This document shows positions 43,301 to 51,859 of a DNA stretch of 64,000 bases, in pieces. The notes under the pieces are model-generated. The model saw only the letters and a program-made list of their open reading frames with translations. It was not told where the DNA came from and did not search any database. Position numbers and translations under genes: made by a program. Each line of letters opens with the position of its first letter. The first letter of the stretch is position 1. The stretch is from Sva-07 sp963752815 (GTDB taxonomy: Bacteria > Actinomycetota > Acidimicrobiia > Acidimicrobiales > Ilumatobacteraceae). The stretch covers positions 1-64,000 of the forward strand of contig CAVVZI010000019.1 in assembly GCA_963752815.1 (NCBI GenBank). Reading direction: 5' to 3'.

Positions 43301-44538
43301 GTGAAGATTGGCGAGGTGAGCGACCCGGACATCCACCCGGACAGTGAGATCGCGAACGTCGACGTGGAGGAGTTCCGTGCCGAGGTGCAGGCCTTCTTGT
43401 CGGCGCGGTTCGAGTTGCGGGACCCCGAGGCCGATGACGAGCGCGACGACATCATCGCCCGGGCGCCCGACGGTCACCAGGCCTTCGTCGACCGGGCTCG
43501 CGACCTGCAGCGTGAGCTCGCCGCCGCCGGCTTGTCGGGCGTGCACATTCCGGTCGAGTACGGCGGCCGCGGCCTGAGTCACGCCCACGTCCAGGTGATC
43601 GAACAGGAGCTGCGGCGCTACGACGCACCGTCGCTCCGACCGCTCCGGATCGGGATGCACCTGGCGGTCGGCACGCTGCTCGCGTCCGGCTCCGAGGCGC
43701 AGAAGAAGCGCTACCTGCCCGCCGCTGATCAGTGCCGACGAGCAGTGGTGCCAGCTGTTCTCCGAGCCCGACGCCGGGTCCGATCTCGTGTCGCTGCGGA
43801 CCCGCGCCGTACTCGACGGCGACGAATGGGTGATCGACGGCCAGAAGGTGTGGTCGTCGTACGCCGCCGGCGCCCACTTCGGGTTGTTGCTCGCGCGGAC
43901 CGACCCCGACGCCCCCAAACCGCATGTCGGCATCACCATGTTCGTGCTGCCGATGGACGCCGCCGGTGTCACGATTCGCCCGCTCGTCGACATCGCCGGC
44001 GGAATGCACTTCAACGAGGTCTTCCTCGAAGGGGTGCGGCTCGGGGCCGACGCCGTCATCGGTGAGGTGAACAAGGGATGGGCCGTCTCGCAGGGCACGC
44101 TCGGCGGTGAGCGTTCCGGGTACATGGGAGGCTCGGGCGGCGGACGCCGATTCCGTCAGGTGGTGAAGGCGGCGAGAGCGGCCGGCTCGCATCGACGACC
44201 CGGTCGTTCGCGACCGCATGATGCGTGTCGTCACCGCCGAGCGCGTGCTCGAATGGCTGCGCGACCGGTACCTCGGCGGCACCCTGGCCGCCGGCAACCC
44301 CGCCGCCGGTTCGATGATGAAGCTCGCCGGTGGCTCCCTCGAGCAGCAGTGCTCGGAGCTGATCGCCGACATCGCCGGTGCACCCGGCCAGGCGTGGGAC
44401 CCGTCCGATCGCGACGGCGACATCGTCAGCCACGACCTCAACGCGACCCGCCAGTCGCGCATCGCCGGCGGCACCCACCAGATCCAGCGCAACCTGCTCG
44501 GCGAACGCGTGCTCGGCCTGCCCCGCGAACCCAAGTAG
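43301..44538 (+). pseudogene. Acyl-CoA dehydrogenase family, two frameshifts
   Basis: A roughly 412-residue FAD enzyme in three frames. Frame 2 gives LSGVHIPVEYGGRGLSHAHV and the LAVGTLLASGSEAQKKRYLP helix. Frame 3, from about 43727, gives the EPDAGSDLVSLRTRAVLD flavin region and GEVNKGWAVSQGTLGGERSG. Frame 1, from about 44191, gives the C-terminal RIAGGTHQIQRNLLGERVLG. Both steps fit one extra base (3n+2 total). Expected residues at the joints are LPALISADEQW and AGRIDDPVVRDRM. The start is GTG 43301 (MKIGEVSDPDIHPDSEIANV). Substrate: a CoA ester of the neighbouring pathway. Confidence 0.75.
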
Positions 44539-44563
44539 CGCCGCTCGCCGCGCGTCGGCTCGG

Positions 44564-45310
44564 CTACACGCCGGCGGCGATCGTCACCCGGGCGTCCGGG
44601 TCGCGTTCGCCGATCGTGTACTGCATCGTCGCCCGCCAGTGCGCGGCGGCCCCGGTGGCGTCACCGGCCTCGATCAGCCGGATCAGCTTGCGATAGCCAC
44701 GCACGGCACGCTTCATCAGCTCGGGGTCGATCACGTCCATGCCGCTGGAGTAGTAGGAGCGCAGCATGCCCTGGAGCAGTCTCGTCAGCGTCGCCAGTGT
44801 GGTGTTGCCCGCCGACTCGACGAGGACCTCGTGCACCTCGACGGCCGCCAATCCGAACGCCGGGCCATCAGCCCGGTCGGCGGCCGCGGCCGCCACGTCG
44901 ATCGCCGCGCCCAGCGCCGAGAGATCGGCGGCGTCGTGCATCTGGGCGAGCTGTCGGGCGATCTCCGGTTCGATCATCTGGCGGGCGGCGTCGAGATCGC
45001 CGACCGTCGTGCCCTGCAGCTGCAGCACGACACCGAGGGCCATCGAGATCGGATCGAGATCGGGATGCGTCACGACGGGTCCACCACCACGGCCACGGCG
45101 GATCTCGAGCAGCCCCTGCGATTCGAGCACCCGCAGCGCCTCCCGCAACGTCGTGCGGGCGACGCCGAACTGCACGGTGAGGTCGTCCTCGGGCGGTAGC
45201 CGCTGGCCCTCGACGAGTACGCCTTCGACGATCTGCTGGCGGATCTGGTCGGCGACCACCTCGTGGGCCTTCCTCGTCACCGCCTGCTTGGTCTGTTTCG
45301 GGGCCACCAT
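44564..45310 (-). CDS. GntR/FadR-family regulator
   Basis: A 248-residue regulator: winged-helix GVLVEGQRLPPEDDLTVQFG and VARTTLREALRVLESQGLLE, wing IRRGRGGGPVV, then an all-helical FadR-type ligand domain (AARQMIEPEIARQLAQMH; LAAVEVHEVLVESAGNTTL). These bind acyl-CoA or organic-acid ligands and repress neighbouring catabolic genes. It is divergent from the enoyl-CoA hydratase with 79 bp holding a perfect palindrome, and convergent with the acyl-CoA dehydrogenase (25 bp), so it likely controls this cluster. Confidence 0.9.
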   Translation of the reverse strand: MVAPKQTKQAVTRKAHEVVADQIRQQIVEGVLVEGQRLPPEDDLTVQFGVARTTLREALRVLESQGLLEIRRGRGGGPVVTHPDLDPISMALGVVLQLQGTTVGDLDAARQMIEPEIARQLAQMHDAADLSALGAAIDVAAAAADRADGPAFGLAAVEVHEVLVESAGNTTLATLTRLLQGMLRSYYSSGMDVIDPELMKRAVRGYRKLIRLIEAGDATGAAAHWRATMQYTIGERDPDARVTIAAGV

Positions 45311-45344
45311 CGAAAAGAGTCTACGATTTTACGCAACGGGACCT

Positions 45345-45359
45345 GGCGTCACTGACGCC
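45345..45359. promoter_or_regulatory. Perfect 15-bp palindrome in GntR/enoyl-CoA hydratase promoter region
   Basis: GGCGTCACTGACGCC, arms of seven bases around a single C, sits in the 79-bp divergent region. An outer pair, TTACGC at 45329-45334 and GCGTAA at 45367-45372, frames it. It is the best candidate operator for the adjacent GntR protein. Confidence 0.5.
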
Positions 45360-45389
45360 GTCCTCCGCGTAATCAGTAACCTGTTTTTC

Positions 45390-46217
45390 ATGTCGAGTTC
45401 CGATGACAATGCCGGGCAGGATCGCGTGATGGACGAGACGATCGAGTTCGAGACGATCGAGTTCGAGGTAGGCGACCATGTCGCCACGATCACGCTGAAC
45501 CGGCCCGAGCAGCTCAACTCGTTCACCGAGACGATGTGCCACGAGATGCGCCGGGCGTGGGGCATCGTGCGCGACACCGACGACATCCACGTCGCGGTGC
45601 TGCGCGCCAACGGCGACCGTGCGTTCTGCACGGGCATCGACATCAAGGGCGGGATGTGGTGGGGTGACGTGAACATCTGGAACCAGACCGACCCGGGCGA
45701 GTTCCTCGGACCCCGTTCGAACAAGGTGTGGAAGCCCGTCGTGTGCGCGGTGCAGGGGATGTGCGCCGGAGGCGGTCAGTACATGGTGAACGAGTGCGAC
45801 ATCGTGATCGCCTCCGACAGCGCCACCTTCTTCGACCCCCATGCGAACGGCGGGATCGTGTCGGCGCTCGAACCGATCGGGATGCTGCATCGTGGCGTGC
45901 CGCTCGGTGAGGTGTTGCGGTGGGCGCTGATGGGTACCGAGGAACGGATCACCGCCGACACCGCGCTGCGCATCGGCCTGGTCACCGAGGTGGTGTCCGA
46001 CGGCGACCTACGGACCCGTGCCGCCGACATCGCCGCGCAGATCGCCGAACGCAATCCGATCGCCATCCAGGGCACGGTCCGCGCGATCTGGGAGGCGACC
46101 GAGATGACGCCGCACCTGGCGAAGCAGAACGGCCTCGCCTACACCCACATCGGCAACAAGCCCGCCGCCGAGCGCCGCGGCGCTCCCCGGGTCAACCGCC
46201 CGCCGACGCTGCGCTGA
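45390..46217 (+). CDS. Enoyl-CoA hydratase/isomerase family protein
   Basis: A 275-residue crotonase-fold enzyme. Oxyanion-hole glycines are in DRAFCTGIDIKGGMWW and QGMCAGGGQYMVNECDIV; VNECDIVIASDSATFFDP leads the second half. Crotonase hydrates trans-2-enoyl-CoA, though the active-site Glu pair cannot be placed with certainty. ATG 45390 is used; ATG 45429 is an alternative start. Just after it a 15-base tandem repeat encodes ETIEFETIEFE, adding one extra pentapeptide. It is divergent from the GntR gene and presumably regulated by it. Confidence 0.85.
   Translation: MSSSDDNAGQDRVMDETIEFETIEFEVGDHVATITLNRPEQLNSFTETMCHEMRRAWGIVRDTDDIHVAVLRANGDRAFCTGIDIKGGMWWGDVNIWNQTDPGEFLGPRSNKVWKPVVCAVQGMCAGGGQYMVNECDIVIASDSATFFDPHANGGIVSALEPIGMLHRGVPLGEVLRWALMGTEERITADTALRIGLVTEVVSDGDLRTRAADIAAQIAERNPIAIQGTVRAIWEATEMTPHLAKQNGLAYTHIGNKPAAERRGAPRVNRPPTLR
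45435..45464 (+). repeat. 15-bp tandem duplication within the enoyl-CoA hydratase start
   Basis: Two perfect copies of GAGACGATCGAGTTC at 45435-45449 and 45450-45464 encode ETIEF twice. It keeps the frame and lengthens the N-terminal strand. A recent slippage event is likely. Confidence 0.8.
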
Positions 46218-46242
46218 TCGCGGGTCGCCGCTCCTGAGAACC

Positions 46243-46279
46243 ATGAGCCAACGGACCGAGGGGTGGACGGTTCGCTCAT
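46243..46279. terminator. Imperfect hairpin beyond the MaoC-like gene
   Basis: ATGAGCCAACG at 46243-46253 and GGTTCGCTCAT at 46269-46279 form an imperfect stem between the enoyl-CoA hydratase stop (46217) and the convergent MaoC-like stop (46298). The right arm resembles the right arm of the hairpin at 50970-50984 (GGTT(T)CGCTCATCGCTG), so it may be a recurring terminator element. Confidence 0.5.
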
Positions 46280-46297
46280 CGCTGGTCGGTTGGCGGG

Positions 46298-47557
46298 CTA
46301 TTCGGGCTTGAGGCGGTCGATCTCGTAGTCGAGCATGCCCTGGATCCCGTTCGCCGGGGCGGCGGGGAGGACGACGTCGCCGTGCTCGCGGCTGGGGAGC
46401 AACACCACGGCCTTGCCCGGGCTGGTGACGACGCCGCGCTGGTTGGTGCAACGCATCTCGATGTGGACTTCGCTGCGCGTGCCCTGCGGCGTCTCGACCT
46501 GACGCTTGTCGACCACCTCGCCGGTCAGCCAACTCGTGTCGCCGATGAAGTTGAACCGGCGGTGCTGGCACTCGAACTTCCAGAGCCAGGCGTCGTCGCC
46601 CATCCAGTCGGTCACCAGATGGCACAACCACGTTTCGCGCAGTCCGCCGTAGTCGTACGAGGTCGGCAGACCGAGTTCCTGGGCCCGTGCGGGCTCCCAG
46701 TGCAGACGCTGCACCGTGTCGGGGATGTTCAGGCTGTTCGGCGGATACAGGCCGGGTGCCTTCTTGCGGACCTTGTACTCGATGGCGAAGTTGCCGGGAG
46801 GCGTGAGCTGCATGCCCCAGCCGAGGTGCCACACGACGATGTTCGTCGTCTTGAGCGGCCCCTTGACCTTGGGGTCGACGACGTCGCCGATCTCGACGTC
46901 TTCGAACCAGCGCGTCTGCGCGCCCCGACGCGTCTCGGCCTCGTAGGCCGCATCGATTTCCGCGAGCTGTTCGGCGGTGTACGGCTCGAGCACGTCGTGT
47001 TCCTTCTGGCGTTCCTTCGACGCGCTGCGCTCGGCGTTGATCCACGTGCCGCGGCGGATGGCATGGAGTTCGCCGCGCTGGTTGGCGTAGATGAAGTCGT
47101 GGGTGACATGCGCGGTACGGCCACCGAACTCGCTCTTCTTGTCGAGCACGCCGACCTGCGCCCGCAGACACTTCAAGGCGTCGCCGATCACCAGCGGCCG
47201 CCACCATTCGAACTCCATCACCGCCTGGTACGAACCGAGCCCGGCGAACGGATCGCCTCTCAGGAGCGCCTTGTTCTCGGGCGGAACCGGACGCGGTGAG
47301 GCGTCCTCGCCCATCGTGTAGAGGAACGTCGGCGGACCGATCGCCCCGCCCCATCGAGTGCCCTTGGCGTAGTCGTCGTCGCAGTACAGGGGGTTGTCGT
47401 CGCCGTAGCCATACGCGAAATGACGCAGCCCGTCCTTGGACACCTCGAGGTTGTGGGGCATGTTGGGCAGGACCTGCGGCACGCCGATGCGGGTCCGCGA
47501 GCGTTCGAAGCTCTCGTCGGTGAGGACGCCGTAGGTGGCGTCGGAGGTGTCGGTCAT
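46298..47557 (-). CDS. MaoC-like/FAS1-type dehydratase domain protein
   Basis: A 419-residue two-domain hot-dog protein. The N-terminal half (IGVPQVLPNMPHNLEVSKDG; GPPTFLYTMGEDAS; WWRPLVIGDALKCLRAQVGV) resembles the FAS1-like MaoC N-terminal dehydratase domain, and the second half (RWFEDVEIGDVVDPKVKGPL; PGNFAIEYKVRKKAPGLYPP) repeats the fold. Such proteins hydrate enoyl-CoA or act in side-chain degradation. The ATG 47557 overlaps the stop of the upstream monooxygenase, forming a coupled pair with it. Catalytic residues were not identified with certainty. Confidence 0.78.
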   Translation of the reverse strand: MTDTSDATYGVLTDESFERSRTRIGVPQVLPNMPHNLEVSKDGLRHFAYGYGDDNPLYCDDDYAKGTRWGGAIGPPTFLYTMGEDASPRPVPPENKALLRGDPFAGLGSYQAVMEFEWWRPLVIGDALKCLRAQVGVLDKKSEFGGRTAHVTHDFIYANQRGELHAIRRGTWINAERSASKERQKEHDVLEPYTAEQLAEIDAAYEAETRRGAQTRWFEDVEIGDVVDPKVKGPLKTTNIVVWHLGWGMQLTPPGNFAIEYKVRKKAPGLYPPNSLNIPDTVQRLHWEPARAQELGLPTSYDYGGLRETWLCHLVTDWMGDDAWLWKFECQHRRFNFIGDTSWLTGEVVDKRQVETPQGTRSEVHIEMRCTNQRGVVTSPGKAVVLLPSREHGDVVLPAAPANGIQGMLDYEIDRLKPE

Positions 47558-48570
47558 GAGGTGGAACCTTTCAGCAGTTCGACGATCGCTTCGTCGTACG
47601 CGGTGCGGCGTTTGGGTGAGACCATGAACGAAGGCGGGGAGTGGAAGCGGAGTTGCGGGAGCCGCTCGCGAGCGGCGATCCGGTCGCGAGCGTCGGCCGT
47701 CGTGCCGTAGATCGCGATCGAGTCGAGCATGTCCTGCGGGACTGCGGCGGCCATGCCATCGATGTCGTTGTTGCGGAAGGCATTGCGCACTGCGGCGACG
47801 CCATCGTCCCAGCCGTGCAGCGACGTGAGCGTGTCATAGGTCTTGACGGTGACGTAGAAGCCGATCATCAGCCGGGCGTCGCGCTCGGCGCGGGCCGGGT
47901 CGTCGTCGTCGACCGAGGTGATCACCCAACCCCATCGACGGAGACCGGCCGGATCGCGGTCGGCATTGGCGGCGCCGATGGCGAGGTTGGGGTCGATGGT
48001 CTCGTTCCACCAGCGATCGGTGAACAGGCCATGGCCGATGATGCCGTCGGCGACGCGGCCGGCGACGCGCAACATGCCCTCGTTGAACGCGCCGAGCACG
48101 ATCGGCACGTCGATCGGGCCGAGCACCGGCGCCATGATCGCCGCGTCGATCGGGTAGAACTCGCCGTCGTACTTCACCGGCTTCATGTTCGGCGCTTCGA
48201 GGTACGCCCGGATCGCGCCGACCATGTCGCCCATGCGGCCGAGTGGCCGGTCGGCCGGTGCCGCGAACCACGACTCGTTCATCCGCCGGGTGCCGGAACC
48301 GAGCCCGAGGAACACCCGGCCCGGGGCCATCTTGTCGACATGGCGAACGGCCGAGGCGTGCACGAACGGTGACCGGGCGAACGCGTAGGCGACGCCCGTG
48401 CCCACCTTGGCGGTCGTCGTGCTCAACGCCATCTCGGCCAGCGCGACGTACGCGTTGCGGTCGGCGAACTCGCCCGCGCAGAACGCCTGACAGCCCGCGT
48501 CCTCGGCCACGCGGGCGATCTCGGCGCCCGGCCAGGGCATCGCCCACCCGGTCTCCGGCGTCACGGTCAT
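47554..48570 (-). CDS. Luciferase-like F420-type monooxygenase
   Basis: Intact 338-residue LLM-family protein: WPGAEIARVAEDAGCQAFCA, VGTGVAYAFARSPFVHASAV, LGLGSGTRRMNESWFAAPAD (barrel loop) and PIVLGAFNEGMLRVAGRVAD. The family uses F420 or flavin to reduce or oxidise a small substrate; the pairing with a MaoC-like dehydratase and an acyl-CoA dehydrogenase suggests a CoA-linked pathway. ATG 48570 overlaps nothing upstream. Of the five relatives in this window it is the only one translationally coupled to a dehydratase. Confidence 0.85.
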   Translation of the reverse strand: MTVTPETGWAMPWPGAEIARVAEDAGCQAFCAGEFADRNAYVALAEMALSTTTAKVGTGVAYAFARSPFVHASAVRHVDKMAPGRVFLGLGSGTRRMNESWFAAPADRPLGRMGDMVGAIRAYLEAPNMKPVKYDGEFYPIDAAIMAPVLGPIDVPIVLGAFNEGMLRVAGRVADGIIGHGLFTDRWWNETIDPNLAIGAANADRDPAGLRRWGWVITSVDDDDPARAERDARLMIGFYVTVKTYDTLTSLHGWDDGVAAVRNAFRNNDIDGMAAAVPQDMLDSIAIYGTTADARDRIAARERLPQLRFHSPPSFMVSPKRRTAYDEAIVELLKGSTS

Positions 48571-48603
48571 CGGTCGTCTCCCATCACGGCTCGGTCGGGC
48601 ATG

Positions 48604-49863
48604 TCAGTTCCGCTTCAGATCGCGGAAGGGGATCTCGTTGTCGTTGTTCGGCTCGCGCGGCAGGCCGAGCGCCTGTTCGCCGATGATGTTGCGTTGGATC
48701 TCGTTGGTCCCACCGCCGAGCGACGGGACGAAGCTCGAGAGGCAGGCGCGCTGGACCTTGCCGTCGTCGCGTGCGTCGCCGCCGACCAGCATCCCGTCGG
48801 CGCCGATGAGCGACATCGACAGGTCGCGGGAGCGGTGCGCCAACATCGCCAGAGCGAGCTTCATGATCGAACCCTCCGGTCCGGCTCGTCCACCTTTCGC
48901 GTTGTCACGGCTGCGTTGTCCGGTCAGCCGGTAGACCTCGCTGTGGATGTAGTAGTCCGCGACCCGGTCCCGTACGACGGGGTCGGTGTCGAGGCCGAGG
49001 TCACGGGCGAGGTGGATCATCGACTTGGCGCCGAGCATGATCTCGGACCGCTTGTTCGGGTCCCGCTCGGCCCGCCTGGACTTCTCCACGAGTTCGCCGA
49101 CGGGACGGTCGAGGTTGCCGGACAACGAGCCGGCCTTCATCTCGATCATGCCCTTGGGGTAGCGCTTGCCGACCGAACCGCGCTCGTAGTTGAGCGTGGT
49201 GCGGGCGACCTTCCAGCCGTTGTCGACGCCCCCGATCACGTTGTCGACCGGAACGCGGGCCTCGGTCATGAAGACCTCACAGAACTCGGCCCTGCCGTTC
49301 ATCTGGACGAGCGGTCGAACCTCGATGCCCGGCTGGCGCATGTCGATCATCATCCACGTGATCCCGGCGTGCTTGGGAACGCCGGGGTTGGTCCGGGCGA
49401 GGAGCATTCCCCATTCGCTGATGTCGGCGCTCGAGTTCCACACCTTCTGACCGGTGATGACGTACTCGTCGCCGTCGAGTTCGGCCTTGGTGGCCAGGCT
49501 CGCCAGATCGGAACCGGCGCCCGGCTCGGAGAACAGCTGACACCACGCGTTCTGCCCGTTCGCCACCGGTTTGACGAAGCGTTCCTTCTGGTCGTCGGTG
49601 CCATGGGTGAGAACCGTCGGGACCCCCATGTTGGGAGCGTTGCCGGTCGGGGGACCGATCACCCCGTGGGTGCCGAGCAGCTGTTGGATCGCCGACGCGT
49701 CGGCGGCGCGCATGTCGCTGCCGCCGAATCCGGTGGGCCAGTGGGGGAACGCGTACCCGGCATCGGCGAGTCGCTGCCACCAGTCGGCGAGCGTGATGTC
49801 GAGGTTCCAGTTGGCCTCGATCCATGCACCGACCGCGTCGGATGTCACCCCGGTTGTCGCCAT
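48604..49863 (-). CDS. Acyl-CoA dehydrogenase family protein
   Basis: A 419-residue FAD enzyme. FPHWPTGFGGSDMRAADASA and NAWCQLFSEPGAGSDLASLA flank the flavin; GKVWNSSADISEWGMLLART-like (VITGQKVWNSSADISEWG) continues the middle domain; the C-terminal SLGGGTNEIQRNIIGEQALG is typical. It oxidises an acyl-CoA with ETF as acceptor. ATG 49863 is preceded by a region carrying the inverted repeat at 49885-49908, which may be its operator. It heads the minus-strand run leading through the monooxygenase and MaoC-like genes, with 33-bp and 4-bp-overlap junctions. Confidence 0.9.
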   Translation of the reverse strand: MATTGVTSDAVGAWIEANWNLDITLADWWQRLADAGYAFPHWPTGFGGSDMRAADASAIQQLLGTHGVIGPPTGNAPNMGVPTVLTHGTDDQKERFVKPVANGQNAWCQLFSEPGAGSDLASLATKAELDGDEYVITGQKVWNSSADISEWGMLLARTNPGVPKHAGITWMMIDMRQPGIEVRPLVQMNGRAEFCEVFMTEARVPVDNVIGGVDNGWKVARTTLNYERGSVGKRYPKGMIEMKAGSLSGNLDRPVGELVEKSRRAERDPNKRSEIMLGAKSMIHLARDLGLDTDPVVRDRVADYYIHSEVYRLTGQRSRDNAKGGRAGPEGSIMKLALAMLAHRSRDLSMSLIGADGMLVGGDARDDGKVQRACLSSFVPSLGGGTNEIQRNIIGEQALGLPREPNNDNEIPFRDLKRN

Positions 49864-49884
49864 ACCTACTCCTCGATCCTCGAC

Positions 49885-49908
49885 CGGAAATAGGTTAATA
49901 TATTTCCG
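49885..49908. promoter_or_regulatory. 8-bp inverted repeat at the acyl-CoA dehydrogenase promoter
   Basis: CGGAAATA at 49885-49892 and TATTTCCG at 49901-49908 flank an A/T-rich 8-bp centre. The dyad lies 21 bp before the dehydrogenase start at 49863, where the promoter should be. It is a candidate regulator site, not matched to any gene by evidence. Confidence 0.5.
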
Positions 49909-49934
49909 TCGTCGACTCCGAATCGACAGTCAGG

Positions 49935-50378
49935 TCACGAAGCGTCGTTCCTCGCGTCGCGGTCCACCCAGGGGCCGACGCCGCTGATCCGGTCGATCGA
50001 CACACGGACCACCACGCTCGTCGGCGAGTCGCGCACCGCCAGCGGATGCCGATGGAGCCCGAGGTACTTCATGGCGAGCTGATCCATCAGCACCGGATCG
50101 GGACCAGGGTCGATCGTCGCGCTGCCGCGCACGACGAGGTGGCGCTGGTAGCCGCGCTCGTTGCGTTCGGTGTCCTCGATCGACAACACGATGCGATCGT
50201 CACGGGCGAGGTTCTTCGCCTTCTGGCTGGCCGTGTCGGTTCCGAACAGGATCTCGTCGCCGCGGGCGATCACCCACACGACCGACACCTGCGGCGTGCC
50301 GTCGGGGTTGGTCGTCCAGACGTGAGCAACGGCATCCGATCCGAGCAGTGCGCTGGCCTGCGCCGAGAATTCGATCAT
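49935..50378 (-). CDS. PPOX-class F420-dependent (pyridoxamine-phosphate-oxidase-like) protein
   Basis: A 147-residue split-barrel protein. PQVSVVWVIARGDEILFGTD, SQKAKNLARDDRIVLSIED and RHLVVRGSATIDPGPDPVLM are typical of the actinobacterial F420-binding PPOX family. Function is often reductase or detoxification; substrate unknown. The start at 50378 gives MIEFSAQASALLGSD. Separated by 71 bp from the dehydrogenase start and by 71 bp from the hemerythrin-like gene, all on one strand. Confidence 0.82.
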   Translation of the reverse strand: MIEFSAQASALLGSDAVAHVWTTNPDGTPQVSVVWVIARGDEILFGTDTASQKAKNLARDDRIVLSIEDTERNERGYQRHLVVRGSATIDPGPDPVLMDQLAMKYLGLHRHPLAVRDSPTSVVVRVSIDRISGVGPWVDRDARNDAS

Positions 50379-50449
50379 CGTGGACCCCCTGTCGCCGAGG
50401 AGCCTAGTTCGCGCGCCAACCCCGGTCGGGGTGTCCGGCGGGGAGCGGA

Positions 50450-50899
50450 TCAGTCCGGGCCGCCACCGCCACGCTTGGCGTACTCGGCGCGGTAGTCGCG
50501 GGCGAGTTCGCGCTGGCGGGACTTCGACAGCAGCTTTCCGGCGAGTTGGAACGTGCCGTGCTCCTCTTCGTCCAGATGGTCGCGGACCTCGGCCGAGAGC
50601 TGCATCGCGAGTTCGTCGAACCGCTCGGTCGTGGGGTCGACACCGCGGAGCTCCTCGACCAGTTCCTCGGCCTTGTGGTGGTCGGCGAGTGCGTGACGGC
50701 TGACGGACAGTCCGGCATCGTCCATCAGGAGCGGCACGTAGAAATGGCGCTCCTCGGCCGTGGCATGGGCGTCGAGTTCGTGGGCGAGCGCGAGGAAGGC
50801 GGCGCGCCGATTGTCGGCGGACGCGCGGGCGTGGGTCATCGTGCGAGCGAGCGACCGCTGCACCGCATGGCTCGCTCGCAGGTCGTCGAAGATCGTCAT
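50450..50899 (-). CDS. Hemerythrin HHE-domain protein
   Basis: A 149-residue four-helix protein with the usual iron-ligand pattern: HAVQRSLARTM, HELDAHATAEERHFYVPLL, SRHALADHHKAEELVEEL and HLDEEEHGTFQLAGKL. Such proteins bind a di-iron centre and sense or store O2, NO or help iron balance. The ATG at 50899 is preferred; a GTG at 50908 would add three residues. Both starts have weak ribosome sites (GAGAGAG). Downstream on the same strand is the PPOX protein. Confidence 0.85.
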   Translation of the reverse strand: MTIFDDLRASHAVQRSLARTMTHARASADNRRAAFLALAHELDAHATAEERHFYVPLLMDDAGLSVSRHALADHHKAEELVEELRGVDPTTERFDELAMQLSAEVRDHLDEEEHGTFQLAGKLLSKSRQRELARDYRAEYAKRGGGGPD

Positions 50900-50942
50900 G
50901 GTGGTCACTCTCTCATGTGCTCTGCAGTGGGTTCGACGTGTT

Positions 50943-50984
50943 GCGATGAGCGAAACCCCCGAATCCGGTGGTTTCGCTCATCGC
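50943..50984. terminator. 15-bp perfect hairpin overlapping the methyltransferase 3' end
   Basis: Bases 50943-50957 (GCGATGAGCGAAACC) pair perfectly with 50970-50984 around a 12-base loop. The right arm includes the last codons and stop of the methyltransferase (50978). It is downstream of that minus-strand gene and upstream of the hemerythrin gene, where transcription probably ends; there is no T-run. Its sequence is repeated imperfectly at 46243-46279. Confidence 0.6.
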
Positions 50985-51769
50985 TGTGGCCGATCGGGTG
51001 TCGTGGTGCGCCGGGCGATGATCGACGTCGCGCCGATCGTCCCCGCGTCGATCAGAGCACCGAGACGGGCGCCATCGTCGCGCCACTGCTCGAAGCCGGG
51101 TGCCTCGGAGTAGCGCCGCCGGATCTCGTCGTCGACGACCTGTTGGACCGATGCCCACTCGCCGATGCCAGGCTCGCCGCAGGCGATGTAGTCGACGACG
51201 CAACCCGCCCGCTCGAGCGCCGCCGCCACGTCGTCGGCCGCCCAGAAATTGTTGGTCGCGCTCGTCACCCGACGATCGCCGCTCGCCGTCAGATCCGCAA
51301 CGGCGACGATGCCGCCGGGGCGTGTCGTCCGGACGGCCTCGTCCACCGCTGATCGCAGGTCGTCGAGGAGGGAGATGACACCGTTCAGCACCGTGACCGA
51401 GCACGACCCCGTGGCAATCGGGAGTGTGGACGCGCCGGCCCGGATGCTCGCCAGCCCGAAGAGCCGGCGGGCGCCGCGGCAGCTGGCCGCGGAGGGATCC
51501 ACGGGCACGACCCGATGGTCCGTGCGCTGCATGAGCCATGCACTCAGCGGGCCGAGCCCACCGCCGATGTCGAGGCCGGCGCCCGGAGCCGTGGTGCCGA
51601 GGACATCGGGCAGGTGGTCGACGAGCTGCGGCATCGCCGTGCTCGTCGATGCACCGGCGAAGCGATCTTCACCCTCGAGGCCCAGCGCGTCGATCACGTT
51701 GGTCCGCCATTCCGACGGATCGTCGAACAGCTCTGTCGTCGCGCGGTCGACCGTTGCGTGCGAAGTCAC
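50978..51769 (-). CDS. Class I SAM-dependent methyltransferase
   Basis: A 263-residue methyltransferase. The SAM site is AGLDIGGGLGPLSAWLMQRT, followed by VVPVDPSAASCRGARRLFG, TVLNGVISLLDDLRSAVDEA and RTTRPGGIVAVADL. The acceptor is unknown. GTG 51769 is the first start after the divergent MTHFR-like gene; a longer upstream frame is not supported because it overlaps that gene on the opposite strand. Divergent position suggests a shared promoter and possibly a shared one-carbon role. Its last codons form part of the strong hairpin at 50943-50984. Confidence 0.75.
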   Translation of the reverse strand: MTSHATVDRATTELFDDPSEWRTNVIDALGLEGEDRFAGASTSTAMPQLVDHLPDVLGTTAPGAGLDIGGGLGPLSAWLMQRTDHRVVPVDPSAASCRGARRLFGLASIRAGASTLPIATGSCSVTVLNGVISLLDDLRSAVDEAVRTTRPGGIVAVADLTASGDRRVTSATNNFWAADDVAAALERAGCVVDYIACGEPGIGEWASVQQVVDDEIRRRYSEAPGFEQWRDDGARLGALIDAGTIGATSIIARRTTTPDRPQR

Positions 51770-51859
51770 CGGGCACTCGTACCCGAACTGTCGGGCGCTA
51801 CACGTCGGATCATGGACCAGACATGGACGAGGGGCCGATCTCCCAGCAGACTGGCACCC

